In this document: piece after piece, positions 15,369-23,862 of the stretch | How positions within the stretch are numbered: position 1 is the stretch's first letter | Layout of the letters: the number at the start of each line of letters is the position of its first letter | Source: Nonomuraea glycinis | Lineage (GTDB): Bacteria; Actinomycetota; Actinomycetes; Streptosporangiales; Streptosporangiaceae | Direction of reading: 5' to 3' | NCBI RefSeq assembly: GCF_014646515.1 | Contig: NZ_BMNK01000009.1 | Span: forward strand, 124,001 to 188,000 | DNA: 64,000 nucleotides | Notes under the pieces: generated by a model | Database searches by the model: none | Told to the model about the DNA's origin: nothing | Seen by the model: the letters and a program-made list of their open reading frames with translations, nothing else | Position numbers and translations under genes: made by a program

Positions 15369-16678
15369 TACCGGAGGAAACCTTCGTAATTACGCTGCTG
15401 CAGCTGAGCCTCGATCTGCTTTACCGTGTCCAGGCCGACACCAACCATGATCAGAATGCTCGTCCCTCCGAACGGGAAGTTCTGGCTCGCACCGGCCACC
15501 GCCAGCGCGACGATCGGGACCATGGAGATCAGACCCAGATAGAGCGAGCCAGGCGCGGTCAGACGGCTGAGTACGAAACTGAGGTATTCAGCCGTCGGCC
15601 GGCCCGGGCGGATGCCCGGAATGAACCCACCGTACTTCTTCATGTTGTCCGCTACTTCAGCGGGGTTGAAAGTGATGGACACGTAGAAGTACGTGAAGAA
15701 CACGATCAGCAGGAAGAAGGTGGCCATGTAGATCGGCGTGTCACCGGTGGCCAGGTTCTGGGAGATCCACTGGACGACCGCGTTCGGGTTCTCGGCGTTG
15801 GCGAACAGCGAGGTCACGAGCTGCGGAAGGTAGAGCAGCGACGAGGCGAAGATGACCGGGATGATGCCGGCCTGGTTGACCTTCAGCGGGATGTAGGTCG
15901 AGGTCCCGCCGTACATCCGGCGGCCGACCATGCGCTTGGCGTACTGGACCGGGATGCGGCGCTGCGCCTGCTCGACGAAGACGACCGCGGCGACCATGAA
16001 GATGCCGACCACCAGGACCACCGCGAAGGTGAACTTGTTCGCCTGGAAGATGTTGGCGAGCTCGGAGGGGAAGATGGAGACCACAGAGGTGAAGATCAGG
16101 ATCGACATGCCGTTGCCGACACCCCGGTCGGTGATCAGCTCACCCAGCCACATGATCACGGACGTGCCCGCGGTCATGATGAGGACCATGGTGACGATCT
16201 GGAACACGTTGTCCGGGTCGAGCAGCACGTCCTGCTGGCAGTTGGGGAACAGCTGCCCCGAGCGCGCCAGCGCGATGAACGCCGTGGACTGCAGGACACC
16301 GAGAGCGATCGTCAGATAACGGGTGTACTGTGTGATCTTGGCTTGCCCGGACTGGCCCTCTTTCTTGAGGGCTTCCAGGCGTGGAATCACGACGACGAGC
16401 AGCTGAAGAATGATGCTCGCGGTGATGTAGGGCATGATGCCCAGCGCGAAAACCGACAGCTTCAGAAGCGCGCCGCCGCTGAACAGCTGCACCATTCCGT
16501 AGATGTTGCCGGTGTCGCCGGTACGGGCCTGATCGAAACAGGCCGCGAGGTTCTGGACGTGAACGCCCGGAGTCGGAAGAACCGAGCCGAGACGGAACAG
16601 CGCGATGATGCCCAGAGTGAAGAGCAACTTCTTGCGCAGGTCCGGTGTCCGGAACGCCCGGGTAAACGCGGTCAGCAC
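15368..16678 (-). CDS. secY: Protein translocase subunit SecY
   Basis: Channel subunit of the Sec translocon. 436 residues with about ten hydrophobic segments, the N-terminal RTPDLRKKLLFTLGIIALFRLGS and the C-terminal motif GTSILIMVGVGLDTVKQIEAQL. GTG start with AGGAGGG upstream. Its neighbours are rplO upstream and adk downstream. secE is at 48.3 kb in this window. Confidence 0.99.
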   Translation of the reverse strand: MLTAFTRAFRTPDLRKKLLFTLGIIALFRLGSVLPTPGVHVQNLAACFDQARTGDTGNIYGMVQLFSGGALLKLSVFALGIMPYITASIILQLLVVVIPRLEALKKEGQSGQAKITQYTRYLTIALGVLQSTAFIALARSGQLFPNCQQDVLLDPDNVFQIVTMVLIMTAGTSVIMWLGELITDRGVGNGMSILIFTSVVSIFPSELANIFQANKFTFAVVLVVGIFMVAAVVFVEQAQRRIPVQYAKRMVGRRMYGGTSTYIPLKVNQAGIIPVIFASSLLYLPQLVTSLFANAENPNAVVQWISQNLATGDTPIYMATFFLLIVFFTYFYVSITFNPAEVADNMKKYGGFIPGIRPGRPTAEYLSFVLSRLTAPGSLYLGLISMVPIVALAVAGASQNFPFGGTSILIMVGVGLDTVKQIEAQLQQRNYEGFLR

Positions 16679-16801
16679 GGTCCCTCCTGCGCGCCCATAA
16701 GGCGGTGTGAGTATGCGATGGTGCGGGGATCTGCCATCTGAAGTCTCAGGTCAGTCGAGCAGGACAGGATCCTGCTGTCTCGCGAACTCTAACGCACTAC
16801 G

Positions 16802-16834
16802 GGCGTGGGGGCCCATTGTCAGAACCCCCACGCC
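16802..16834 (-). terminator. Hairpin in the rplO-secY gap
   Basis: A 10-bp stem (16802-16811 GGCGTGGGGG, 16825-16834) just after rplO. There is no T-run, so it may only attenuate. It fits separate control of secY-adk-map. Confidence 0.5.
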
Positions 16835-16846
16835 TCGTAATGGCTC

Positions 16847-17302
16847 TTACAGCTCGGTAACGGAACCCCCAGCAGCGGCGATCTTCTCCTTCGCGGCGGA
16901 CGAGAAGGCATGCGCCGTCACGTTCACCGAGACCGAGATGTCACCGGTGCCGAGCACCTTGACCGGCTGGTTCTTGCGGACAGCGCCCTTGGCGACCAGC
17001 GTCTCGACGGTGACCTCGCCACCGTCGGGGAACAGCTCGCCGAGCTTGTCCAGGTTGACGACCTGGTAGGTCGTCTTGAACATGGCGTTGGAGAAGCCCT
17101 TGAGCTTCGGCAGACGCCTCTGCAGCGGCACCTGGCCACCCTCGAAACCGAGGGGGACCGTCGTACGGGCACGACTGCCCTTGGTGCCGCGACCAGCGGT
17201 CTTGCCCTTGGACGCCTCGCCCCGGCCCTTGCGGACCTTGGACTTGTTGGAGCCAGGAGCAGGACGCAGGTCGTGAATCTTCAGCGGAGCGTTGTCAGTC
17301 AT
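16847..17302 (-). CDS. rplO: 50S ribosomal protein L15
   Basis: Late-assembly large-subunit protein. 151 residues; the glycine/arginine-rich N-terminus KGRGEASGKGKTAGRG-like region (GRGEASKGKTAGRGTKGSRA) and GFEGGQVPLQRRLPKLKGF are typical. It starts 2 bases after the rpmD stop. Confidence 0.98.
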   Translation of the reverse strand: MTDNAPLKIHDLRPAPGSNKSKVRKGRGEASKGKTAGRGTKGSRARTTVPLGFEGGQVPLQRRLPKLKGFSNAMFKTTYQVVNLDKLGELFPDGGEVTVETLVAKGAVRKNQPVKVLGTGDISVSVNVTAHAFSSAAKEKIAAAGGSVTEL

Positions 17303-17304
17303 GA

Positions 17305-17487
17305 CTAGTCGACCTCTTCCACGGCGACGAGGTGCGTCACCACGGAGACCATGCCACGAATCTCGGGCCGGTCCTCCTTGACGACGACGTCGCCGATTCG
17401 CTTCAGGCCAAGAGAACGCAGCGAGTCACGCTGGTTCTGCTTGCCACCGATCTTCGAGCGAACCTGAGTGATCTTCAGGCGTGCCAT
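17305..17487 (-). CDS. rpmD: 50S ribosomal protein L30
   Basis: 60 residues beginning MARLKITQVRSKIGGKQNQRDSL, with KRIGDVVVKEDRPEIRGMV. Short gene between rpsE and rplO with almost no spacing. Confidence 0.98.
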   Translation of the reverse strand: MARLKITQVRSKIGGKQNQRDSLRSLGLKRIGDVVVKEDRPEIRGMVSVVTHLVAVEEVD

Positions 17488-17490
17488 CGA

Positions 17491-18120
17491 CTAGCTCACC
17501 GCCTTCGCCGCTGCGGCCTCCGCGATGCCTTCACGCTGAGCCCTGAGCATCCGGGCCGGAGCCACGTCCTCGATCGGCAGGCCACGGCGAGCGGCGATCT
17601 CCTCGGGCCGGGAAAGACCCTTCAGAGCCGCCACGGTGGCGTGCACGATGTTGATCGGGTTGTCCGAGCCGAGCGACTTGGACAGCACGTCGTGGATGCC
17701 GGCGCACTCCAGGACCGCACGCACCGGGCCACCGGCGATGACGCCGGTACCGGCCGAGGCCGGGCGGAGGAAGACGACACCGGCCGCCTCCTCACCCTGC
17801 ACGATGTGCGGGATGGTGCCCTGGATCCGAGGCACCTTGAAGAAGTGCTTCTTCGCCTCTTCGACGCCCTTGGCGATGGCCGCGGGAACTTCCTTGGCCT
17901 TGCCGTAGCCGACGCCGACCATGCCGTTGCCGTCACCGACGACGACCAGGGCGGTGAAGCTGAAGCGACGACCACCCTTCACGACCTTGGCCACTCGGTT
18001 GATCTTCACTACGCGCTCGATGTACGAGACGCCCTTGTCGGCGGCGCCGCCGCGGCGATCGTCACGACGGTCACGCCGCTCGCCACCGGTGCCGCCACCG
18101 CGACGCGGAGCTGCAGCCAT
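17491..18120 (-). CDS. rpsE: 30S ribosomal protein S5
   Basis: Decoding-fidelity protein at the mRNA entry. 209 residues. The first 30 are a Gly/Arg/Asp-rich extension (RRGGGTGGERRDRRDDRRG), followed by the S5 domain (IERVVKINRVAKVVKGGRRF, GNGMVGVGYGKAKEVP). The extension is common in actinobacteria. Confidence 0.98.
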   Translation of the reverse strand: MAAAPRRGGGTGGERRDRRDDRRGGAADKGVSYIERVVKINRVAKVVKGGRRFSFTALVVVGDGNGMVGVGYGKAKEVPAAIAKGVEEAKKHFFKVPRIQGTIPHIVQGEEAAGVVFLRPASAGTGVIAGGPVRAVLECAGIHDVLSKSLGSDNPINIVHATVAALKGLSRPEEIAARRGLPIEDVAPARMLRAQREGIAEAAAAKAVS

Positions 18121-18172
18121 CAGTGGTTCCTCATCTCAGTTGCCAGTATCAGTTGCGATTGCCGGGCCCGCA

Positions 18173-18556
18173 TCAGAACTCGAGCCCGCCTTCGCGAGCG
18201 CTGTCCGCCAGGGCGGCGATGCGCCCCGCGTAGCGGTTGCCACCACGGTCGAACACGACCGCCGTGATCCCGGCTTCCTTGGCCCGCTGAGCGAGGAGCT
18301 CGCCGACCTTCTTGGCCTTCTCGGTCTTGTCCGCCTCGAGCGTGCGCAGCGAGGAGTCCATGGTGGACGCGCTCACCAGAGTGTGGCCGACGGAGTCGTC
18401 CACGATCTGCACGAACAGGTGACGGGTCGAACGGTTGACGACCAAGCGCGGGCGCTGGGCCGTACCGACGACGTTCTTGCGGACGCGGCGGTGACGGCGG
18501 GCCCGCGAGACGGTGCGGGCAGCCGTGTGCTTGCCGAACGCAGTCTTCGGAGCCAT
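18173..18556 (-). CDS. rplR: 50S ribosomal protein L18
   Basis: 5S rRNA-binding protein. 127 residues ending ADSAREGGLEF, with RPRLVVNRSTRHLFVQIVDD and the VFDRGGNRYAGRIAALAD motif. It lies between rplF and rpsE. Confidence 0.98.
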   Translation of the reverse strand: MAPKTAFGKHTAARTVSRARRHRRVRKNVVGTAQRPRLVVNRSTRHLFVQIVDDSVGHTLVSASTMDSSLRTLEADKTEKAKKVGELLAQRAKEAGITAVVFDRGGNRYAGRIAALADSAREGGLEF

Positions 18557-18558
18557 GC

Positions 18559-19101
18559 CTACTTACCAGCCTTTCCGACCTTGCGGCGGATCTGTTCGCC
18601 CTGGTAACGCACACCCTTGCCCTTGTACGGGTCGGGCTTGCGCAACTTGCGGATGTTGGCCGCGACCTCGCCGACCTTCTGCTTGTCGATGCCGTCCACA
18701 TGGAACAGGGTCGGCTTCTCGACGCGGAAGGTGACGCCCTCAGGGGCGTTGACGATGACCGGGTGACTGAAGCCCAGTGCGAACTCCAGCTGCGACGGGC
18801 CCTTGGCCTGAACGCGGTAACCGACTCCGACGATCTCCAGGGTCTTGGAGTAGCCCTGGGTGACGCCCTGCACCATGTTGGCGATCAGCGTCCGGGACAG
18901 CCCGTGCAGCGCACGGACCTTGTTCTCGTCGTTGGGACGAGTCACTGCGATGGCGCCGTCATCGTCGCGGTCCACCGCGATGGGCTCGGCGACCGTGTGA
19001 GAAAGCGTGCCCTTCGGGCCCTTGACCTGGACATCCCGACCGTTGATCGTGATGTCTACGCCGCCGGGCACAGGGATGGGCAGCCGTCCGATTCTCGACA
19101 T
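18559..19101 (-). CDS. rplF: 50S ribosomal protein L6
   Basis: Large-subunit protein near the factor-binding site. 180 residues: MSRIGRLPIPVPGGVDITI, VKGPKGTLSH, and the C-terminal signature RKPDPYKGKGVRYQGEQI. The ATG is preceded by GGGGAGGA. Confidence 0.98.
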   Translation of the reverse strand: MSRIGRLPIPVPGGVDITINGRDVQVKGPKGTLSHTVAEPIAVDRDDDGAIAVTRPNDENKVRALHGLSRTLIANMVQGVTQGYSKTLEIVGVGYRVQAKGPSQLEFALGFSHPVIVNAPEGVTFRVEKPTLFHVDGIDKQKVGEVAANIRKLRKPDPYKGKGVRYQGEQIRRKVGKAGK

Positions 19102-19117
19102 GCTGTATTCCTCCCCT

Positions 19118-19516
19118 CTACCAGACGTAGGCGAGGACTTCCCCGCCTACACCACGCTTGCCGGCCTGCTTGTCGGTCATGAGACCGGCGGACGACGAGA
19201 TGATCGCGACGCCCAGCCCTCCCAGAACTCGGGGCAGGTTGTCCTTCTTCGCATAGACCCGCAGTCCGGGCTTCGACACCCGGCGCAGGCCAGCGAGCGA
19301 CCGCTCACGGGTCGGACCGAACTTGAGCTCCACCACGAGGTTCTTGCCAACCTTGGCGTCTTCGACGGCCCAAGACTGGATGTATCCCTCCTGCTGGAGG
19401 ATCTCGGCGATGTGCGCCTTGATCTTCGAGTACGGCATCGACACGCTTTCGTGGTACGCCGAATTCGCATTGCGCAGACGTGTGAGCATGTCTGCGATCG
19501 GGTCGGTCATCGTCAT
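19118..19516 (-). CDS. rpsH: 30S ribosomal protein S8
   Basis: 16S rRNA-binding protein and, in E. coli, the spc-operon repressor. The start is ATG 19516 (MTMTDPIADMLTRLRNANSAY), giving 132 residues. The C-terminus GGLGVAIISSSAGLMTDKQAGKRGVGGEVLAYVW (read in parts) is typical. The upstream continuation of the frame is not conserved. Confidence 0.98.
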   Translation of the reverse strand: MTMTDPIADMLTRLRNANSAYHESVSMPYSKIKAHIAEILQQEGYIQSWAVEDAKVGKNLVVELKFGPTRERSLAGLRRVSKPGLRVYAKKDNLPRVLGGLGVAIISSSAGLMTDKQAGKRGVGGEVLAYVW

Positions 19517-19712
19517 GGCCAGTGGCCTTCCTCGCCGCGGTTTCCAGTCGGCCAAGTTTCAGCGTCCGGCACTGCTGCCGGGCACTGCTCTGCCGGTGGA
19601 CCTTCGGCGCGGTCATGGGTGCTCTCTAGGAGAGCCCCCTGGTTTTGACATTTACGGATATGTACGGCCAGCTGCCGCCTTCAGGGACGACACGCGCCGC
19701 CCCCAAGAGTAA

Positions 19713-19898
19713 CTACCAGCTGGACTTGGTGATGCCAGGCAGCTCGCCCCGGTGCGCCATCTCGCGGAAGCACACACGGCACAGGCCGAACTTCCTGTAG
19801 ACGGCCCTGGGACGCCCGCAGCGAGTGCAGCGGGTGTAGCCGCGGACGTTGAACTTCGGCTTGCGCGCCGCCTTGGCGATCAGCGACTTCTTCGCCAT
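19713..19898 (-). CDS. rpsN: 30S ribosomal protein S14 type Z (zinc form)
   Basis: 61 residues with two CxxC pairs (CTRCGRP and CRVCFRE), so this is the short zinc-binding S14. A longer zinc-free paralog used under zinc starvation may exist elsewhere but is not in this window. It lies between rplE and rpsH. Confidence 0.98.
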   Translation of the reverse strand: MAKKSLIAKAARKPKFNVRGYTRCTRCGRPRAVYRKFGLCRVCFREMAHRGELPGITKSSW

Positions 19899-19899
19899 A

Positions 19900-20475
19900 T
19901 CAGGCCTCCTTGAACGGGAAGCCGAGAAGCTTGAGCAGCGCCCGGCCCTGGTCGTCAGTCTTCGCGGTGGTCACGACCGTGATGTCCATGCCCCGCGGCC
20001 GGTCGACCTTGTCCTGGTCGACCTCGTGGAACATGACCTGCTCGGTCAGACCGAAGGTGTAGTTGCCGTTGCCGTCGAACTGCTTCGGCGACAGGCCGCG
20101 GAAGTCCCTGATGCGCGGCAGCGCCAGCGACAGCAGCCGGTCAAGGAACTCCCACATGCGGTCACCGCGGAGAGTGACGTGCGCGCCGATCGGCATGCCC
20201 TCACGCAGCTTGAACTGCGCGATGGACTTGCGGGCCCGGACGACGGCCGGCTTCTGGCCGGTGATCACGGTGAGGTCGCGGACAGCGCCCTCGATGAGCT
20301 TCGAGTCGCGAGCCGCCTCGCCGACACCCATGTTGACCTTGATCTTCACCAGGCCGGGGATCTGCATGACGTTCTCGATGCCGAAGTCCTCGCGAAGCTG
20401 AGCCGCGATCTCCTCGCGGTACTTCGTCTTGAGGCGCGGCGTCGGGCGCTCGGTCTCAGTGGTCGTGGCAGTCAT
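19900..20475 (-). CDS. rplE: 50S ribosomal protein L5
   Basis: 5S rRNA-binding protein contacting P-site tRNA. 191 residues with NVMQIPGLVKIKVNMGVG and GMDITVVTTAKTDDQGRALL. Its ATG overlaps the rplX stop by one base (TGATG). Confidence 0.98.
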   Translation of the reverse strand: MTATTTETERPTPRLKTKYREEIAAQLREDFGIENVMQIPGLVKIKVNMGVGEAARDSKLIEGAVRDLTVITGQKPAVVRARKSIAQFKLREGMPIGAHVTLRGDRMWEFLDRLLSLALPRIRDFRGLSPKQFDGNGNYTFGLTEQVMFHEVDQDKVDRPRGMDITVVTTAKTDDQGRALLKLLGFPFKEA

Positions 20476-20780
20476 CAGCTGTCCTCACCCGTCTCGTCGG
20501 CCTTGTCGGCCTTCTTGTCGGCGGGCTTTTCGGCGGGCTTGTCTTCCTTGAGCTTCTTCACGTTGCTCACGTGAATGGGAGCCTCCATGGTCTGCACGCC
20601 ACCCGCCTGGGTGCCGCGCGGACCCTGCTGCTCCTTCTGGTGCTTCTTGATCATGTTGACGCCCTCGACGACCACGCGGTCCTCGCGCGGGAAGGTGGCG
20701 ATCACATGCCCCTTGGCACCCTTGTTCTTACCGGCGATGACCTGGACCAGGTCGCCCTTCTTCACATGCAGCTTCGGCAT
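20475..20780 (-). CDS. rplX: 50S ribosomal protein L24
   Basis: Assembly-initiating 23S rRNA binder. 101 residues: KLHVKKGDLVQVIAGKNKGAKG (KOW motif), VEGVNMIKKHQK, and a Lys/Asp/Glu-rich tail. It overlaps both neighbours by one base, indicating coupled translation. Confidence 0.98.
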   Translation of the reverse strand: MPKLHVKKGDLVQVIAGKNKGAKGHVIATFPREDRVVVEGVNMIKKHQKEQQGPRGTQAGGVQTMEAPIHVSNVKKLKEDKPAEKPADKKADKADETGEDS

Positions 20781-21151
20781 TACAGCACCTCCGGCGCGAG
20801 CGAGATGATGCGCATGAACTTCTTGTCGCGCAGCTCACGGCCCACCGGGCCGAAGATACGGGTGCCGCGAGGGTCACCGCTGTCCTTGATGATGACGGCG
20901 GCGTTCTCGTCGAAGCGGATGTAGGAGCCGTCGGGCCGGCGACGCTCCTTGACCGTGCGGACGATGACGGCCTTGACCACATCGCCCTTCTTGACGCCCG
21001 TGCTGCCGGGCAGGGCGTCCTTGACAGTGGCGACGATGATGTCACCGATACCGGCGTAGCGTCGGCCAGAGCCACCGAGAACGCGGATGCAAAGAATCTC
21101 CTTGGCACCCGTGTTGTCGGCGACCTTGAGCCGCGACTCCTGCTGGATCAC
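20780..21151 (-). CDS. rplN: 50S ribosomal protein L14
   Basis: Inter-subunit bridge protein. 123 residues with MIQQESRLKVADNTGAKEIL and SGDPRGTRIFGPVGRELR. It is the first gene after a 238-base gap, so it may head the spc operon. Confidence 0.98.
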   Translation of the reverse strand: MIQQESRLKVADNTGAKEILCIRVLGGSGRRYAGIGDIIVATVKDALPGSTGVKKGDVVKAVIVRTVKERRRPDGSYIRFDENAAVIIKDSGDPRGTRIFGPVGRELRDKKFMRIISLAPEVL

Positions 21152-21337
21152 GTTTTAACTCCTGTTAGTCGCGCTGGTTCTCATCGCTGAGCCTGGCGGA
21201 ACCCGATGTTGTCTTGTTCCTCCGGCCACAGCGCCACGCGCACGCTCGTCCGTACCTCTCGATCCGGACGGAACGGGCTACGCGGCGCCGCACCGCAGGC
21301 GACGCGAGGCCTTGCGGCCCCGCGTCCTTGGACGCCG

Positions 21338-21363
21338 TCGTGGGGATGTCGCCACCCCCACGA
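21338..21363 (-). promoter_or_regulatory. Hairpin in the rpsQ-rplN gap
   Basis: An 8-bp stem TCGTGGGG/CCCCACGA (21338-21345, 21356-21363) in the 238-base gap between rpsQ and rplN, soon after rpsQ on the transcript. It could be an attenuator between the S10 and spc operons. I found no promoter-like pair that stands out in the rest of the gap. Confidence 0.45.
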
Positions 21364-21389
21364 GGCGCGGTATATCCGAGAAGCGAGTG

Positions 21390-21683
21390 TTACTTCGCCT
21401 TCTCGAGGATCTCCACGATCCTCCACCGCTTGGTAGCGGACAGAGGGCGGGTCTCCATCAGAAGCACGCGGTCGCCCACGCCACAGGCGTTGGACTCGTC
21501 GTGTGCCTTGTATTTGGTCGTACGGCGGATGACCTTGCCGTACAGACGGTGCTTGACGCGGTCCTCGACGACGACGACGACGGTCTTGTCCATCTTGTCG
21601 CTGACGACCAGGCCCTCGCGGACCTTGCGGAACTTGCGGTCGTCGACTTCGGCGCCCGTCTCGGTGGTCTCGGTCTCAGCCAT
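21390..21683 (-). CDS. rpsQ: 30S ribosomal protein S17
   Basis: 97 residues with VREGLVVSDKMDKTVVVVVEDRVKH and CGVGDRVLLMETRPLSATKRW. The first 13 residues (MAETETTETGAEV) are an acidic extension. It overlaps rpmC by 8 bp. Confidence 0.98.
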   Translation of the reverse strand: MAETETTETGAEVDDRKFRKVREGLVVSDKMDKTVVVVVEDRVKHRLYGKVIRRTTKYKAHDESNACGVGDRVLLMETRPLSATKRWRIVEILEKAK

Positions 21684-21915
21684 CGCTCGTCTCCTTCTCG
21701 ACCGTGACGATGCGAAGCTCGCGCTCGCGCATCACGGTGTAGATACGGGCGATCTCGCGGCGGACGGCCCGCAGCCGCCCGTGGCTCTCCAACTGACCGG
21801 TCGCTGCCTGGAAGCGGAGGTTGAACAGCTCCTCCTTGGCCTCCTTGAGCTTCTGGACCAGAGTGTCCTGGTCCTCCACTCGCAGCTCGCCGGCGGTCAG
21901 GCCCTTAGCCATCAC
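21676..21915 (-). CDS. rpmC: 50S ribosomal protein L29
   Basis: 79 residues with KEELFNLRFQAATGQLESHGRLRAVRREIARI, the typical two-helix L29. It overlaps rplP by 4 bp and rpsQ by 8 bp. Confidence 0.98.
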   Translation of the reverse strand: MMAKGLTAGELRVEDQDTLVQKLKEAKEELFNLRFQAATGQLESHGRLRAVRREIARIYTVMRERELRIVTVEKETSDG

Positions 21916-22331
21916 GCCTCACCCATTTCACGCTTAACGATCTTGCACTTCATCGGGAGCTTGTGGATCGCGCGCTGCAGCGCCTCACGCGCCACAGTCT
22001 CCGTCACGCCGGACAGCTCGAACATCACGCGTCCGGGCTTGACGTTGGCGATCCACCACTCCGGAGAACCCTTACCGGAACCCATGCGGGTCTCGGCGGG
22101 CTTCTTCGTCAGGGGACGGTCGGGGTAGATGTTGATCCACACCTTGCCGCCGCGACGGATGTGACGGGTCATCGCGATACGAGCGGACTCGATCTGGCGG
22201 TTGGTCACGTAAGAGTGCTCAAGCGCCTGGATACCGAACTCGCCGAAGACGACCCTGGTGCCGCCCTTGGCGGCTCCGCTGCGGTCAGGCCGGTGCTGCT
22301 TGCGGTGCTTGACCCTGCGCGGGATCAGCAT
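21912..22331 (-). CDS. rplP: 50S ribosomal protein L16
   Basis: Contacts the A-site tRNA. 139 residues starting MLIPRRVKHRKQHRP, with RMGSGKGSPEWWIANVKPGR. It starts 2 bases after rpsC. Confidence 0.98.
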   Translation of the reverse strand: MLIPRRVKHRKQHRPDRSGAAKGGTRVVFGEFGIQALEHSYVTNRQIESARIAMTRHIRRGGKVWINIYPDRPLTKKPAETRMGSGKGSPEWWIANVKPGRVMFELSGVTETVAREALQRAIHKLPMKCKIVKREMGEA

Positions 22332-22333
22332 GG

Positions 22334-23191
22334 TCAGCTCCCTTCAGCACCCGGCTGCGCAGCCGGGCCGGTCTCGGGGGCGGCCTGAGCGGCCGCCTCA
22401 GTCCTGGGGGCGCGGTCGCCACGACCACCGCCACGGCGGGCGCCGCCACCGGCGCCACCGCCACCACGGCGCGGACGGTCGCCGCCGCCGCCACCCCGAC
22501 GGTCATCACGCTCACGACGCTGGCCGGCACGAGCACCGGCGGCAGCCGCCTCGCGCTCGGCGCGGCTCGTCGGAGCCTCACCCTTGTAGATCCACACCTT
22601 CACGCCGATCCGGCCGAAGGTGGTACGGGCCTCGTAGAAGCCGTAGTCGATGTCCGCGCGCAGCGTGTGCAGCGGCACCCGGCCCTCGCGGTAGAACTCC
22701 GACCGCGACATCTCGGCGCCGCCCAGACGACCGGAGCACTGCACCCGGATGCCCTTGGCGCCGCTCTTCATGGCCGACTGCATCGCCTTGCGCATGGCAC
22801 GGCGGAAGGAGACACGGCTGGAGAGCTGCTCGGCGACACCCTGCGCGACGAGCTGGGAGTCGATCTCGGGGTTCTTCACCTCGAGGATGTTGAGCTGAAC
22901 CTGCTTCTTGGTCAGCTTCTCCAGGTCGCCACGGATACGGTCGGCCTCCGCGCCGCGGCGGCCGATGACGATGCCCGGGCGCGCGGTGTGGATGTCGACC
23001 TGAACGCGGTCGGTCGTACGCTCGATCTCCACCTTGGAGATACCGGCCCGCTCCATGCCCTTCTGCAGCATGCGGCGGATCGACACGTCCTCAGCGACGT
23101 ACGACTTGTACAGCTTGTCGGCGTACCACCGGCTCTTGAAGTCGGTCGTGATGCCGAGGCGGAACCCGTGCGGGTTAACCTTCTGGCCCAC
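22334..23191 (-). CDS. rpsC: 30S ribosomal protein S3 with long Gly/Arg tail
   Basis: mRNA entry-channel protein with KH domain. The start is GTG 23191 (GQKVNPHGFRLGITTDFKSRW), overlapping the rplV stop by one base (TAGTG), giving 285 residues. The conserved core ends near residue 215 (GVKVWIYKGE). The last 65 or so residues are an extension rich in Gly and Arg (RRGGGGGDRPRRGGGG and similar) ending in an Ala/Pro/Glu tail, longer than usual. Confidence 0.98.
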   Translation of the reverse strand: MGQKVNPHGFRLGITTDFKSRWYADKLYKSYVAEDVSIRRMLQKGMERAGISKVEIERTTDRVQVDIHTARPGIVIGRRGAEADRIRGDLEKLTKKQVQLNILEVKNPEIDSQLVAQGVAEQLSSRVSFRRAMRKAMQSAMKSGAKGIRVQCSGRLGGAEMSRSEFYREGRVPLHTLRADIDYGFYEARTTFGRIGVKVWIYKGEAPTSRAEREAAAAGARAGQRRERDDRRGGGGGDRPRRGGGGAGGGARRGGGRGDRAPRTEAAAQAAPETGPAAQPGAEGS

Positions 23192-23544
23192 TATCGGGTC
23201 CTTCCCTTCGGCTCGCGGGACTCCACGATCACGGTGATGTGGCTCGTCCGCTTGTTGATCCGATAGGCACGACCCTGCGCGCGCGGCCGGAACCGCTTCA
23301 GAGTCGGGCCCTCGTCGACCCACGCGCGGCTCACGACGAGCGTCTGGGGGTCGAGATCGAAATTGTGCTCTGCGTTCGCCATGGCGCTCGAGAGCACCTT
23401 GTAGATCGGCTCGCTCGCCGACTGGGGAGCGAACTGCAGCACGGCCTGCGCCTCCGAAGCGGGCAGCCCGCGAATAAGGTCCACCACACGGCGGGCCTTG
23501 AGGGGCGTGACGCGGACGAACCGCGCCTGAGCCCTGGCTTCCAT
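23191..23544 (-). CDS. rplV: 50S ribosomal protein L22
   Basis: Lines the peptide exit tunnel. 117 residues with VRVTPLKARRVVDLIRGLP and the C-terminal RAYRINKRTSHITVIV. The beta-hairpin region KRFRPRAQGRA is unaltered. Confidence 0.98.
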   Translation of the reverse strand: MEARAQARFVRVTPLKARRVVDLIRGLPASEAQAVLQFAPQSASEPIYKVLSSAMANAEHNFDLDPQTLVVSRAWVDEGPTLKRFRPRAQGRAYRINKRTSHITVIVESREPKGRTR

Positions 23545-23572
23545 CGCTTACTCCTCTTACTTCTGAAGGCGC

Positions 23573-23851
23573 TTATCGCCGGCTGCGGCGGTCATCCTTG
23601 ACGTGGCTCCGGAACGTCCGCGTGGGAGCGAACTCTCCGAGCTTGTGGCCGATCATCGACTCGGTGACGAACACCGGGACGTGCTTGCGGCCGTCGTGCA
23701 CGGCGATCGTGTGCCCGAGCATGTCGGGAACGATCATGGAGCGCCGCGACCACGTCTTGATGACGGTCTTGGTGCCCTTCTCGTTCTGCGTATCCACCTT
23801 CTTCTGAAGGTGGCCGTCAACGAAAGGGCCCTTCTTAAGGCTACGTGGCAT
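23573..23851 (-). CDS. rpsS: 30S ribosomal protein S19
   Basis: 92 residues: MPRSLKKGPFVDGHLQKKVD, TWSRRSMIVPDMLGHTIAVHDGR and LGEFAPTRTFRSH. Forms the S13-S19 pair in the head. Confidence 0.98.
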   Translation of the reverse strand: MPRSLKKGPFVDGHLQKKVDTQNEKGTKTVIKTWSRRSMIVPDMLGHTIAVHDGRKHVPVFVTESMIGHKLGEFAPTRTFRSHVKDDRRSRR

Positions 23852-23862
23852 TTCGGCTGCTC

